Source: Thermoplasmata archaeon
GTDB taxonomy: Archaea > Thermoplasmatota > E2 > DHVEG-1 > B18-G2
DNA length: 12,237 nt
NCBI GenBank assembly: GCA_021161685.1
Contig: JAGHAD010000002.1
Coordinates: 1 to 12,237 of the forward strand
Reading direction: 5' to 3'
A program made the position numbers and the translations under genes. Shown here piece by piece: positions 1 to 7,298 of the stretch (the first letter of the stretch is position 1; the number at the start of each line of letters is the position of its first letter). The notes beneath the pieces are model-generated. The model was not told the DNA's origin. It worked only from the letters and a program-made list of their open reading frames with translations, and searched no databases.

Positions 1-1
1 C

Positions 2-127
2 GATAAGATTGTGGAAGCTCTCAGAAAGAAAAATTTGGTGGAGGTTACTCCTGAAGATGAAGAATGGAATGCCTTAAGAATAACGAGCGAAGGTGTGGAT
101 TTCATCAGGACGTCTGGTGCGATTTAA
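2..127 (+). CDS. C-terminal fragment of a probable winged-helix protein (5' end outside window)
   Basis: The reading frame beginning at base 2 is open for 41 codons and closes with TAA at 125-127, so only the end of a protein is present. The tail reads as an amphipathic helix (EALRKKNLVEV), an acidic turn, then ALRITSEGVDFI. A helix followed by 'LVEVT...LRITSEGVDFIR' is the usual look of the recognition helix, wing and final strand of archaeal winged-helix (PadR/MarR/ArsR-type) domains, where 'ITxeG' is a common wing-end motif. That family call is inference from a short fragment. The last 23 bases overlap the 3' end of the convergent minus-strand gene. Confidence 0.45.
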   Translation, partial: DKIVEALRKKNLVEVTPEDEEWNALRITSEGVDFIRTSGAI

Positions 128-617
128 TAGCGTGAAAAGCCATTTCCACAGCTTCCCTTGGAGAAGTTGCTACGTAGCAATTTTTTTCTTTTGCTATCCC
201 CGCTTCGATTAGCTTATCTACCACTCCATCGCTTCCCTTCAGGAAAACAACGGGTTTTTCTAAAATCATAGCGAAGGAAATTTCACTCATCGTACCAGAT
301 CTTCCACATATTGCTATAATTGCATCGGCAGCATTAACTATGACGAAGTTTCTCAAATTGCCCAAACCAGTTGCTATACTAAAATCAACATATGGATTTG
401 CTTCTTCCTTTGAATATGGAAGAATTCCTATGGTCGTTCCTCCCTCTTCCTTTGCTCCCTTACATGAAGCTTCCATGATGCCTCCTCTTCCTCCACTTAA
501 AAGCACCGCACCTTTCCTAGCTATCTCCCTCCCAACTTCCTCCGCCTTCTTCATTATATCATGATTAAGCCTCCTGTCATCCGAATCGCTACCGCAGACT
601 GCAATCATTGCTTGCAT
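105..617 (-). CDS. SLOG/LOG-like Rossmann protein, TIGR00725 family
   Basis: This 170-residue protein resembles the TIGR00725 group of the SLOG/LOG superfamily: small Rossmann-fold proteins that bind nucleotides or related ligands and are often annotated as putative lysine decarboxylase or MoCo-carrier-like. Visible signatures are the N-terminal strand MIAVCGS, the loop SGGRGGIMEA (residues 41-50), and CGRSGTMSEI (104-113), which corresponds to the PGGxGTxxE loop of LOG enzymes with the PGG partly replaced. The family length is about 150-180, so it looks complete. The start at 617 is chosen because a TATA-like element lies about 29 nt upstream; Met4 (608) is an alternative. No Shine-Dalgarno is visible. 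Substrate unknown: the canonical cytokinin-type LOG activity should not be assumed. It overlaps the neighbouring partial gene tail-to-tail. Confidence 0.8.
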   Translation of the reverse strand: MQAMIAVCGSDSDDRRLNHDIMKKAEEVGREIARKGAVLLSGGRGGIMEASCKGAKEEGGTTIGILPYSKEEANPYVDFSIATGLGNLRNFVIVNAADAIIAICGRSGTMSEISFAMILEKPVVFLKGSDGVVDKLIEAGIAKEKNCYVATSPREAVEMAFHAIKSHQTS

Positions 618-640
618 GAACGGACTGATGAAAAATTCAG

Positions 641-652
641 CTTAATACTTTT
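641..652 (-). promoter_or_regulatory. TATA-like element for the SLOG/LOG-like gene
   Basis: On the minus strand this reads AAAAGTATTAAG, centred about 29 nt before the ATG at 617, the spacing expected for a leaderless archaeal transcript. It is a visual match only. Confidence 0.4.
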
Positions 653-667
653 CTGTTGAGGAAATCA

Positions 668-678
668 TTAAAATTTTA
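668..678 (+). promoter_or_regulatory. TATA-like element for purD-GPN operon
   Basis: TTAAAATTTTA is centred about 30 nt before the GTG start at 703. A GGGGAG run at 694-699 lies only 3 nt before that GTG, rather close for a Shine-Dalgarno, so either leaderless or SD-led initiation is possible. Confidence 0.45.
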
Positions 679-702
679 TCTGTATTCTTCTTTGGGGAGA
701 AA

Positions 703-2031
703 GTGAAGGTATTAGTGGTAGGTGGTGGAGCTAGGGAGCATGCGATTTGTGAGGCAGTTAAGAAAAGTAGAGATGTTGAACTTTTTTCGGTAATGCACAA
801 CAGAAATCCTGGGATATTGAAATTGGCGAAAAAAGCGAAGATAGCGAAGGAAACTGAAATCGATAAGGTTGTGGAATTTGCTTTGGAAAACGGGATAGAT
901 CTAGCCATAATAGGCCCAGAAGCGCCACTTGAGGCGGGTTTAACCGATGCTTTGATTGAAAGAGGGATTAAAGTGAGTTCACCAACGAGAAATGCGGCTA
1001 GGATAGAGACTAGTAAGGAGTGGATGAGAAAATTGATGGAAAAATACAGGATACCGGGTATAGTAAAGTATGGTGTTTTTGACGAGATTGAAGATGCAAG
1101 GGATTTCATAGATCTGTTGAATGGAGAGGTTGCCGTTAAACCAATTGGACTAACGGGTGGAAAAGGGGTAAGGGTATATGGGGATCATTTTTCAAGTGCT
1201 GAAGAGGCGGTGAGATATGCAAAAGAAGTGATAGAGAAAAAGATAGGAGGATTTCCAAAAGTTTTGATAGAGGAAAAAATGATAGGGGAAGAATTCACCC
1301 TTCAGGCATTTTCAGATGGAAAGAACATATACCCAATGCCGGCAGTTCAGGATCACAAAAGGCTCCTTCCAGGAGATAAAGGTCCAAACACTGGAGGCAT
1401 GGGATCTTACTCATGTGAAGATGGATTGCTTCCATTTCTCAAGAAAAGCGACTATGAAGAAGGGTGTTTTATCCTCCAGAAAGTGATAGAAGCTTTGAAC
1501 AAGGAAGGTTGTCCTTTTATTGGAACTATATATGGACAGTTTATGCTAACCGCTGAGGGGGTAAAGGTTATAGAAATAAACTCCAGGTTTGGAGATCCCG
1601 AAGCAATGAACGTGCTTCCACTGCTCAAAAGCGATTTTATGGAGATTTGCTTATCAATGGCTGAAGGTAATCTTAGCGAGAAGAAAATAGATTTCGATGA
1701 AAAGGCCACCGTTTGCAAGTATGTGGTTCCAGAAGGATATGGAACAAAAAGTATGGAAAATGTGCCGATTGAAGTGAATGAAAAAGAGATCTCCAAGGCA
1801 GGTGCCCTGCTTTACTATGCATCGGTTAACCTGAAGAATGGAAAAGTCTATACTACAAAGTCTAGATCATTGGCAATCGTTGGAATTGGAGAAAATGTCT
1901 ACGAAGCTGAGAGGATTTGCGAGAAAGGTTTGGAATATGTGAGAGGAGATCACATTTTTATAAGACATGACATAGGAACTAGAGAGCTCATAGAGAGAAA
2001 AGTCAAGAGAATGAAAACCCTTAGAGGTTGA
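703..2031 (+). CDS. purD: Phosphoribosylamine-glycine ligase (GAR synthetase)
   Basis: PurD joins 5-phosphoribosylamine and glycine with ATP to give glycinamide ribonucleotide, the second step of cytosolic de novo purine synthesis. The 442-residue length is normal. The N-terminal domain opens with MKVLVVGGGAREHAI and has GPEAPLEAGLTDALIERG (about residue 70). The ATP-grasp core includes the KPIGLTGGKGVRV loop (about 146-158), QDHKRLLPGDKGPNTGGMGSY, and the metal-binding EINSRFGDPE near residue 300. The C-terminal domain follows. The start is GTG (703), fitting the TATA element and the conserved N-terminus. The GPN GTPase gene begins one base after its stop codon, so the two are surely co-transcribed. 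A long antisense frame (642-1109) is a shadow. Confidence 0.97.
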   Translation: MKVLVVGGGAREHAICEAVKKSRDVELFSVMHNRNPGILKLAKKAKIAKETEIDKVVEFALENGIDLAIIGPEAPLEAGLTDALIERGIKVSSPTRNAARIETSKEWMRKLMEKYRIPGIVKYGVFDEIEDARDFIDLLNGEVAVKPIGLTGGKGVRVYGDHFSSAEEAVRYAKEVIEKKIGGFPKVLIEEKMIGEEFTLQAFSDGKNIYPMPAVQDHKRLLPGDKGPNTGGMGSYSCEDGLLPFLKKSDYEEGCFILQKVIEALNKEGCPFIGTIYGQFMLTAEGVKVIEINSRFGDPEAMNVLPLLKSDFMEICLSMAEGNLSEKKIDFDEKATVCKYVVPEGYGTKSMENVPIEVNEKEISKAGALLYYASVNLKNGKVYTTKSRSLAIVGIGENVYEAERICEKGLEYVRGDHIFIRHDIGTRELIERKVKRMKTLRG

Positions 2032-2032
2032 G

Positions 2033-2809
2033 ATGCAAGAGGAAAGGGTTTTTCTTTACATTGTTGGCACCGCGGGATCTGGAAAATCTACCTTGACCCA
2101 TGCATTTAGAGAATGGTTAGCCTATAAAGGATTAGACGCCATAACCGTTAATCTTGATCCCGGAGCAGAGAATCTCAAGTACTCACCAGATGTTGATATA
2201 AGGGACTGGGTGTCATTGAAAGAAGTTATGGAGGAATATGACTTGGGGCCAAATGGTGCACAAATAGTTTGCGCTGACATGATAGCTCTCAACATAGAAG
2301 AGATCAAGGAAACCATAAACTCTTTTAAGACGAATTACGTAGTAATTGATACGCCTGGGCAGATCGAGCTTTTTGTATTCAGAGAAGCTGGAAGGATAAT
2401 AACCCTCTCTCTAGATCCCAACAGGTCTCTCGTCGCTTTCCTCCTCGATCCCATATTAACAAAGACCGCCTCTGATTTCGTTTCGCAGTTGCTGTTATCG
2501 ATCACAACGAGATTCAGGCTTAACCTTCCCCTCATTAACATTTTGAGCAAGTGCGATCTGATCAAGGAAGATAAGTTGCTAGAGATAAAAAACTGGTCGA
2601 GCATGGATGACAATTTGTATGAAACTTTGTTGAGAGAAAGAGCATCTATATCGAGAGAGCTGAGCGAGCAGATAATGCACTTGCTGAGACATTTCGATGA
2701 AGGTTCTTCGCTTATAGCTGTTAGTAGCGAAGATTTTACTGGAATGGAAGATTTATACAATGCATTGCAAATGTGCTTCAGAGGAGGAGAAGATACTCTT
2801 AGCGATTGA
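2033..2809 (+). CDS. GPN-loop GTPase (PAB0955/Gpn1-like)
   Basis: This is a homodimeric GPN-loop GTPase of the SIMIBI class, the archaeal relative of eukaryotic Gpn1-3, which help RNA polymerase II assembly; the archaeal role is not settled. The 258-residue protein shows the P-loop GTAGSGKST (12-20), NLDPGAENL (40-48) and DVDIRDW, the defining Gly-Pro-Asn at 72-74, G3 motif DTPGQIE (106-112), and a G4-like SKCD (172-175) where many GTPases have NKxD. It starts one base after purD ends; GAGGT inside the end of purD could serve as a ribosome site. Its 3' end overlaps taw1 on the other strand by 11 bases. Family call is firm; physiological role is inference. Confidence 0.95.
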   Translation: MQEERVFLYIVGTAGSGKSTLTHAFREWLAYKGLDAITVNLDPGAENLKYSPDVDIRDWVSLKEVMEEYDLGPNGAQIVCADMIALNIEEIKETINSFKTNYVVIDTPGQIELFVFREAGRIITLSLDPNRSLVAFLLDPILTKTASDFVSQLLLSITTRFRLNLPLINILSKCDLIKEDKLLEIKNWSSMDDNLYETLLRERASISRELSEQIMHLLRHFDEGSSLIAVSSEDFTGMEDLYNALQMCFRGGEDTLSD

Positions 2810-3734
2810 GTTTCTTAACTTCCTTTTCCTTGCTCAGAAGAACAACCCTTGAATCTGGTCTTTCATCTACAAAGTAATAGCCCAAAAAGTCAGCCAACTT
2901 CGTGGCAAAATCCCTAACTTGGGAATGGAAAGGCATGTTATCTATGGTGAGCCTTTTCCTAGAATATCCCACCAAGACAAAGCCTTTTGGCTCTATGAAC
3001 ATCGGAGAGGCTTTCTCATCTATTTTGGCAAATTCTCTTATGTGTTCTTCCTTCATGTTCCATCCGTTTACTAAGGTATGTCTTATGACCGTTCTGGTAT
3101 CGAGAGAAGGTAGTAGTTCGATCGTTTTTTGCAGTCTCTCCCATCCATTTGATATTAGGGGTCTGCAAAGTTTTTTGTAAACCTCTTTGTTTGGAGCGGT
3201 TACCGAAACGTAAAGTTGGGTTGGAAGTGTATCCAGTTTCTCAAGCACATCTGGATTTGTACCGTTCGTAACCAAAAAAGTTGTCATTCCTCTTTTATGA
3301 CAAATTTCGAAGAACTCATCCAATCTTGGATAAATTGTTGGTTCTCCAGTGAGGGAGCAAGCCACATGCTTTGGTTCATTTGCCTCTTTCCATTTCTTTA
3401 AATCGCACCTCTTGTCACCTTTGAAACCCGTTATCAATTTTCTGTGTGCCTTTATGCTCTTTTCCAAGATAAATTCCGGGTCATCCGGTTCCTTAATTTC
3501 TTTCTCGGTAAATCCCTGATATCTCCAGCAAAAGAGACAAGTTTGCGTACAATGGTTTATAGCAGTAGTCATCTGCAGGCACCTATGGGTTTCTATCCCA
3601 TAGAATGTCTGTTTATAACAAACCCTGTTGTAGAGTAAGCTCTGTCTCATCCAGTGGCAGAGCTTAACTCCCGAGTGATTTCCTACGATTGCATAGTGCT
3701 GTTTTTTTAGTATAGCCTTTATCTCTTCATTCAT
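2799..3734 (-). CDS. taw1: 4-demethylwyosine synthase, radical SAM (Taw1/TYW1)
   Basis: Taw1 condenses N1-methylguanosine-37 of tRNA-Phe with carbons from pyruvate, forming the tricyclic base 4-demethylwyosine, the first committed step to wyosine derivatives. The 311-residue protein carries both iron-sulfur sites: radical SAM cysteines C62, C66, C69 in NHCTQTCLFCWRY, and the auxiliary cluster cysteines C26, C39 and C52. Lys41, next to C39, matches the lysine reported to form the Schiff base with pyruvate in the Methanocaldococcus enzyme. ACSLTGEPTIYPRLDEF and VTNGTNPD are typical of the family. Like other archaeal forms it lacks the flavodoxin domain of eukaryotic TYW1. Its ATG lies inside the end of the upstream radical SAM gene (8-nt overlap), indicating translational coupling. 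Confidence 0.97.
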   Translation of the reverse strand: MNEEIKAILKKQHYAIVGNHSGVKLCHWMRQSLLYNRVCYKQTFYGIETHRCLQMTTAINHCTQTCLFCWRYQGFTEKEIKEPDDPEFILEKSIKAHRKLITGFKGDKRCDLKKWKEANEPKHVACSLTGEPTIYPRLDEFFEICHKRGMTTFLVTNGTNPDVLEKLDTLPTQLYVSVTAPNKEVYKKLCRPLISNGWERLQKTIELLPSLDTRTVIRHTLVNGWNMKEEHIREFAKIDEKASPMFIEPKGFVLVGYSRKRLTIDNMPFHSQVRDFATKLADFLGYYFVDERPDSRVVLLSKEKEVKKLNR

Positions 3735-4512
3735 CCTTGAAACCCATCCTTAAATTGTATTTCACGCAAGCCCTTTTTATCCTTTCCTTCACATCATATC
3801 CAACTGGCTTGTAGCTTTCCATATAGAGCTTCTCATACTTATCTACACATGTGGGCAGATGCTTCCTTAAAAATTCAAAAAACCTGTCCCTGCATGTGCC
3901 TTTTAATTCCAGGTATTCATAGATTATGTAATTGGCACCGCTGGCAGCTGTAATTTTTAATATCTCTTCAACCTCTTTATCTGTCAAATTCGGAATAAAA
4001 GGCATTATGGCTATTCCGGCATTTATTCCCTCTAACCTTAGCTTCTTAACGACCTCAACCCTCTTTGGTGGTGGGGGTGCAAAAGGCTCGAGAAATTTGG
4101 ATATTTTCTCATCCAGAGTCGAAATACTAATGGTAACGCTCGCTCCATCATAGGAAGAAATCAGATCCTTATCCCTGAGAACGAGATCCGATTTGGTAAG
4201 CAGATGGAAAGGTTTTCCTTTCTCTATAAGTTTGGAGATTATTTTTCTAGTTAACCCTATCTTTTTCTCTATTCTTTGATATGGATCGCAAGCTGAACCC
4301 AGAACGATCAAGCCATCCACACCATCTAGCTCTCTCTCAATAAGATCCATTGCATTTGACTTGATAAAAACGGTATCCTCGGCTGCATCACAGTATATAC
4401 AGCCCATATCGCATTTCTGGTATGGATCTATTATGAATTTACCGGAAAACAGCCTATCTTCTCCAACTATTCTCTCCACTATTGATTTAAATCTAACCCA
4501 CCTGTATTTCAC
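3727..4512 (-). CDS. SplB-like radical SAM protein (COG1533)
   Basis: This 261-residue protein belongs to the COG1533 radical SAM group, distantly related to spore photoproduct lyase. The cluster motif is C34-X3-C38-X2-C41 within KCDMGCIYCDA. Other visible family features are GSACDPYQRIEKK (about 93-105), LLTKSDLVLRD, SISTLDEKISKFLEP, and the proline-rich PFAPPPPKRVE. There is no evidence for DNA repair; members of the group in archaea are uncharacterised. The start codon is GTG at 4510-4512, directly after the argS stop, with GAGGAG 6 nt upstream inside argS. It overlaps taw1 by 8 bases at its 3' end. Placement between argS and taw1 suggests, but does not show, a role linked to tRNA. Confidence 0.88.
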   Translation of the reverse strand: MKYRWVRFKSIVERIVGEDRLFSGKFIIDPYQKCDMGCIYCDAAEDTVFIKSNAMDLIERELDGVDGLIVLGSACDPYQRIEKKIGLTRKIISKLIEKGKPFHLLTKSDLVLRDKDLISSYDGASVTISISTLDEKISKFLEPFAPPPPKRVEVVKKLRLEGINAGIAIMPFIPNLTDKEVEEILKITAASGANYIIYEYLELKGTCRDRFFEFLRKHLPTCVDKYEKLYMESYKPVGYDVKERIKRACVKYNLRMGFKDE

Positions 4513-6234
4513 TCACATCTCCTCTAGAGCCTTTATGCCCAAAAGTTGTAGTCCATTTCTTAAGGTTATTCTCGTGCAATCCACCAGAGCTAGCCTTGCC
4601 CTTTTTAGATTTTCGTCCCCAGCCCTTAACACCGGGCAATCTCTGTAAAATTGATTGAACTGCGATGCAACATCAAATAAATAGTTGGCGACGAGGTTTG
4701 GTCTGTTACTTTCGCAAGCATCATTTACCACTTCCGGAAATCCTGCAAGTAGTTTAATTAACTTGATTTCTTGTTCATGTTCAAGCAAGGTCGCATCAAT
4801 TTCCTCTTCCCTTTCTATTTTCTCCTTCCTCAGTATACTACATGCTCTCGCATGCGCATACTGTATAAATGGAGCTGAATTTCCTTCAAAATTTAAGGCA
4901 TCTTCCCACTTAAAAACTATGTCCTTTTCCGGTTGTATCCTTATTATATTATACCTTACGCAACCCGTCGCCACCGCTTCTGCTATTTTCTTCAGCCTCT
5001 CATCGCTTAGATCTACCCTTCTCTTTCTAACCTCTTCATATGCCCTTTCCATAGCTTCATCGATCAAATCGTCTAGATACACCACTCTCCCTTTCCTCGT
5101 TGACATCTTTCCCCCTGGTAAAGTTATGAAAGAGTAAAAAACGACCTTTGGAAGGACTTTAGCTCCCAAAATCTTTAGAGCTATTTCCACCTGTTTTGCT
5201 TCAAGTTTATGATCTTCCCCCAGAACATTAATGAGCATATCCGCTCTTTCCGCCTTCCACAAATGATATGCTATATCTCTCGTTGCATAAAGGGTTGTTC
5301 CATCGCTCCTTACGAAGTAAAACCTTTTATCTCCTATTCCAAATGGCTTCATATCTATGTACCACGCTCCATTCTCCTTTCTAGCATAACCAGATTTTAT
5401 CAATGCTTCCACCACCTTCGCAACGCTACCATTCTTTACAAAGGTAGACTCCACCACAAATCTATCGAAACGTATATCCAGCCTTTCTAGACTCTGTTTT
5501 ATTCCATCAAGAACCTTCATGTAGGCTTTTTCAATCATCTTTAGAATCTCTTCATTTCCCCCTTCACATTCCTTTACGATTTTAGAAATCTCTCTGTTGA
5601 CCTCTTCTTTTTCTTGCATCAGCTGATACGCTTTCTGATAGAATCTTACAAAGTAATGATCCGGCTTATCCCTAGAAGGAGGTGTTAGTGTAGCTGGATC
5701 TATGTTCTTGATGCCCCATGCTAGGGCTGCAACCTGCTTACCCATATCGTCTACATAAAACTGCACCTCAACATCATAGCCCGCAAACCTGTATATCCTA
5801 ACCAATGTATCTCCAAGTATGGGATTTCTAGCCCTCCCAACGTGCAATGGGCCAGTTGGATTCGCTGAGGTATGTTCTATTATCACTTTCTTGTGCTTCT
5901 TTTCTAAAGAGCCATAACTTTCATCGAGTTTCTTTATAATGTCTATTGTCGCTTGTGCCAGTCTTTTCTCGTTCACAAAGAAATTCACATAGCCATTCTC
6001 AGATACCACTTTACTGATCCACTTGCTTTCTTTAAACCTTGAAGCGATCTCATCAGCTATTTTTTCTGGAGGTTTTTTAAGTAACTTTGAAAATGGAAAA
6101 CATGCAAACGACAGATCTCCTTTTCCAGCCGGAGGCGTCTCTATTTTTACTTCTCCCTCGCATCCCAGCTCTCTAAGAGATGCTCTGATGAAGTTCTTGA
6201 CCTCTTCCTTGAACAACTCGAAAGGATATTTCAT
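4513..6234 (-). CDS. argS: Arginyl-tRNA synthetase
   Basis: ArgS is the class I enzyme that charges tRNA-Arg. With the start chosen here it has 573 residues. An Add-1-like N-terminal domain (1-110, with AGKGDLSFACFPFSKLLKK) is followed by NPTGPLHVGRARNPILGD, where HVGR (131-134) occupies the HIGH position, then YVDDMGKQ, the DGTTLYATRDIAYH segment, GEDHKLEAKQVE, the KMSK-equivalent KMSTRKGR (376-382), and the helical DALR anticodon domain with FNQFYRDCPVL. The frame is open 16 codons further upstream, but Met at 6234 begins the conserved MKYPFELFKEEV and has a TATA-like element 24 nt before it, so I take 6234. It heads an operon with the COG1533 gene and taw1. Divergent from the lipoprotein gene. 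Confidence 0.95.
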   Translation of the reverse strand: MKYPFELFKEEVKNFIRASLRELGCEGEVKIETPPAGKGDLSFACFPFSKLLKKPPEKIADEIASRFKESKWISKVVSENGYVNFFVNEKRLAQATIDIIKKLDESYGSLEKKHKKVIIEHTSANPTGPLHVGRARNPILGDTLVRIYRFAGYDVEVQFYVDDMGKQVAALAWGIKNIDPATLTPPSRDKPDHYFVRFYQKAYQLMQEKEEVNREISKIVKECEGGNEEILKMIEKAYMKVLDGIKQSLERLDIRFDRFVVESTFVKNGSVAKVVEALIKSGYARKENGAWYIDMKPFGIGDKRFYFVRSDGTTLYATRDIAYHLWKAERADMLINVLGEDHKLEAKQVEIALKILGAKVLPKVVFYSFITLPGGKMSTRKGRVVYLDDLIDEAMERAYEEVRKRRVDLSDERLKKIAEAVATGCVRYNIIRIQPEKDIVFKWEDALNFEGNSAPFIQYAHARACSILRKEKIEREEEIDATLLEHEQEIKLIKLLAGFPEVVNDACESNRPNLVANYLFDVASQFNQFYRDCPVLRAGDENLKRARLALVDCTRITLRNGLQLLGIKALEEM

Positions 6235-6254
6235 TGAGTGGAAATTGTTCTTAG

Positions 6255-6264
6255 ATTTAAAAAT
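6255..6264 (-). promoter_or_regulatory. TATA-like element for the argS operon
   Basis: ATTTTTAAAT on the minus strand, centred about 24 nt before the argS ATG at 6234. This supports the shorter argS start, since the longer frame would begin upstream of the box. No Shine-Dalgarno is present. Confidence 0.45.
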
Positions 6265-6269
6265 CGTTA

Positions 6270-6279
6270 CCTTAAAGTA
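6270..6279 (+). promoter_or_regulatory. TATA-like element for the lipoprotein gene
   Basis: CCTTAAAGTA is centred about 27 nt before the ATG at 6302, with no Shine-Dalgarno. A visual match of moderate quality only. Confidence 0.3.
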
Positions 6280-6301
6280 CAAACAGTTTTCTCAAGTATT
6301 G

Positions 6302-6883
6302 ATGCGAAGAATATTTGTTCCACTGGTTTTGGTGATCTTTGCCGTATCTGCTTCAGGCTGTCTAAGTCTAAGAGAAGCGTATGTGCCAGATTATATCCTA
6401 AAAAATGGATGGAGAGAAAATACTGAAAAGGAAGAGAGAGGAACTGGTCTCTTTGGTTTTGAAAAGTGGTCTATCAAAGTTTATGAGAAGAGTGATGTTG
6501 CTTGGCTAACTATCACCACGCTGAAAACCCTTTTCTTATATGAGAAGAAAAAACTCTTAGATATGGTTGTAAAGAGCATTGAAAGGGAATGTAAAGACAA
6601 GGAAATACAACTAGAAGAAGTTGGAGGTGGCTCGAGGGAATTGATGAACGGTCATAAAAGCAAATTTGTGCTATTCAATGGAACAGATGGTGAAAATAGA
6701 TACAAAATAATAGGAGAAGTTTGGGCTTGTGCTCAATCTGGAACTTCCATCATGTGCATAGGGATGGCAAAGGTTTCGGAGATAGAAGGTTTGGTAGCAT
6801 GGAAAGAATTAGTTAGAGATCCCAACGGTAGTATTGAAGGGCTAAAGGGAGAAGGTCTTATTTACTGCGCTAAATGTCACTGA
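6302..6883 (+). CDS. Uncharacterised secreted lipoprotein ending in CXXCH
   Basis: I do not recognise a named family. The 193-residue protein has a textbook lipoprotein signal: two arginines, a hydrophobic stretch (residues 4-17) and the lipobox SASGC with Cys20 as the likely lipidated residue, so the mature protein should sit outside the membrane. The body is mixed alpha/beta with charged helices (about 81-107) and strands NGHKSKFVLFNG and RYKIIGEVWACA. Further cysteines are C97, C143, C152, C189 and C192. The last five residues are CAKCH, formally a c-type heme-binding motif. The frame is open well upstream through argS antisense, but that part is a shadow: 6302 is chosen for the signal peptide and promoter spacing. 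It converges on the UPF0179 gene with a 14-nt overlap. Confidence 0.8.
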   Translation: MRRIFVPLVLVIFAVSASGCLSLREAYVPDYILKNGWRENTEKEERGTGLFGFEKWSIKVYEKSDVAWLTITTLKTLFLYEKKKLLDMVVKSIERECKDKEIQLEEVGGGSRELMNGHKSKFVLFNGTDGENRYKIIGEVWACAQSGTSIMCIGMAKVSEIEGLVAWKELVRDPNGSIEGLKGEGLIYCAKCH

Positions 6884-7298
6884 GCTCTGCCTTAATCAGA
6901 CCTTTTCCCTCCTTGCATTCTATTGGCTCTAGCAATTTTATAACCTTATACTCCTTATCCTCCAGAATGGCAGGATTGTGACAAAGCTCATAATATTTGC
7001 AATCAAGATGTGCGCAGTTTGGTGACTTGATTTTTATCTTTGCATTTTTCCTAGTTCCCTTTCTCACCGCCGCAATTAATGGAAGTTCATCCACCTCAAC
7101 CACTCTAACCCCATCCTCATGCACATTACAGTCATGCCTTTTCTCTCTAACGTTCAATATCTTGTATCTTCTGCCCTTCTTCAGATTAAAACAAACCGTT
7201 TTCAACTTACAATTCTTGCACTCTGGATGCGGACCTAGATAGATGAACTCCATCCCTTCTTTTGCCATCTTTTCTCCCACGAGTGTAACGAGTGTCAT
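6870..7298 (-). CDS. UPF0179 family cysteine-rich protein
   Basis: This 142-residue archaeal protein matches UPF0179, whose function is not known to me. It has two cysteine-rich patches: C27-X2-C30-X5-C36 in PECKNCKLKTVCFNL and C95-X4-C100-X5-C106 in NCAHLDCKYYELC, plus HDC at 55-57. The spacing suggests a metal site, zinc or iron-sulfur, which is inference. Between them lies the strand-rich segment GRRYKILNVREKRHDCNVHEDGVRVVEVDE. Its ATG shares one base with the TGA of egsA (TGATG), so it is translationally coupled to it, and GGTGAT just upstream may be a weak ribosome site. Confidence 0.85.
   Translation of the reverse strand: MTLVTLVGEKMAKEGMEFIYLGPHPECKNCKLKTVCFNLKKGRRYKILNVREKRHDCNVHEDGVRVVEVDELPLIAAVRKGTRKNAKIKIKSPNCAHLDCKYYELCHNPAILEDKEYKVIKLLEPIECKEGKGLIKAELSDI

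Noticed and set aside
642..1109. Long antisense reading frame opposite purD
   Set aside because: It lies wholly against the well-supported purD N-terminal half and its low-complexity, serine/leucine-rich translation shows no domain. It is a shadow of purD codon use.
5830..5845. HVGR instead of HIGH in ArgS as evidence of inactivation
   Set aside because: The rest of the active site, including KMSTR and surrounding motifs, is intact, and my recollection is that HVGR-type variants occur in archaeal ArgS. I treat it as a lineage variant.
6235..6282. Longer argS start adding 16 residues
   Set aside because: The added residues (MYFKVTIFKSKNN...) do not resemble an ArgS N-terminus, and the TATA-like element lies inside them.
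6023..6301. Upstream extension of the lipoprotein frame into argS
   Set aside because: The extension is antisense to the conserved start of ArgS. The signal peptide with lipobox begins at 6302, with a TATA-like element at the right distance.
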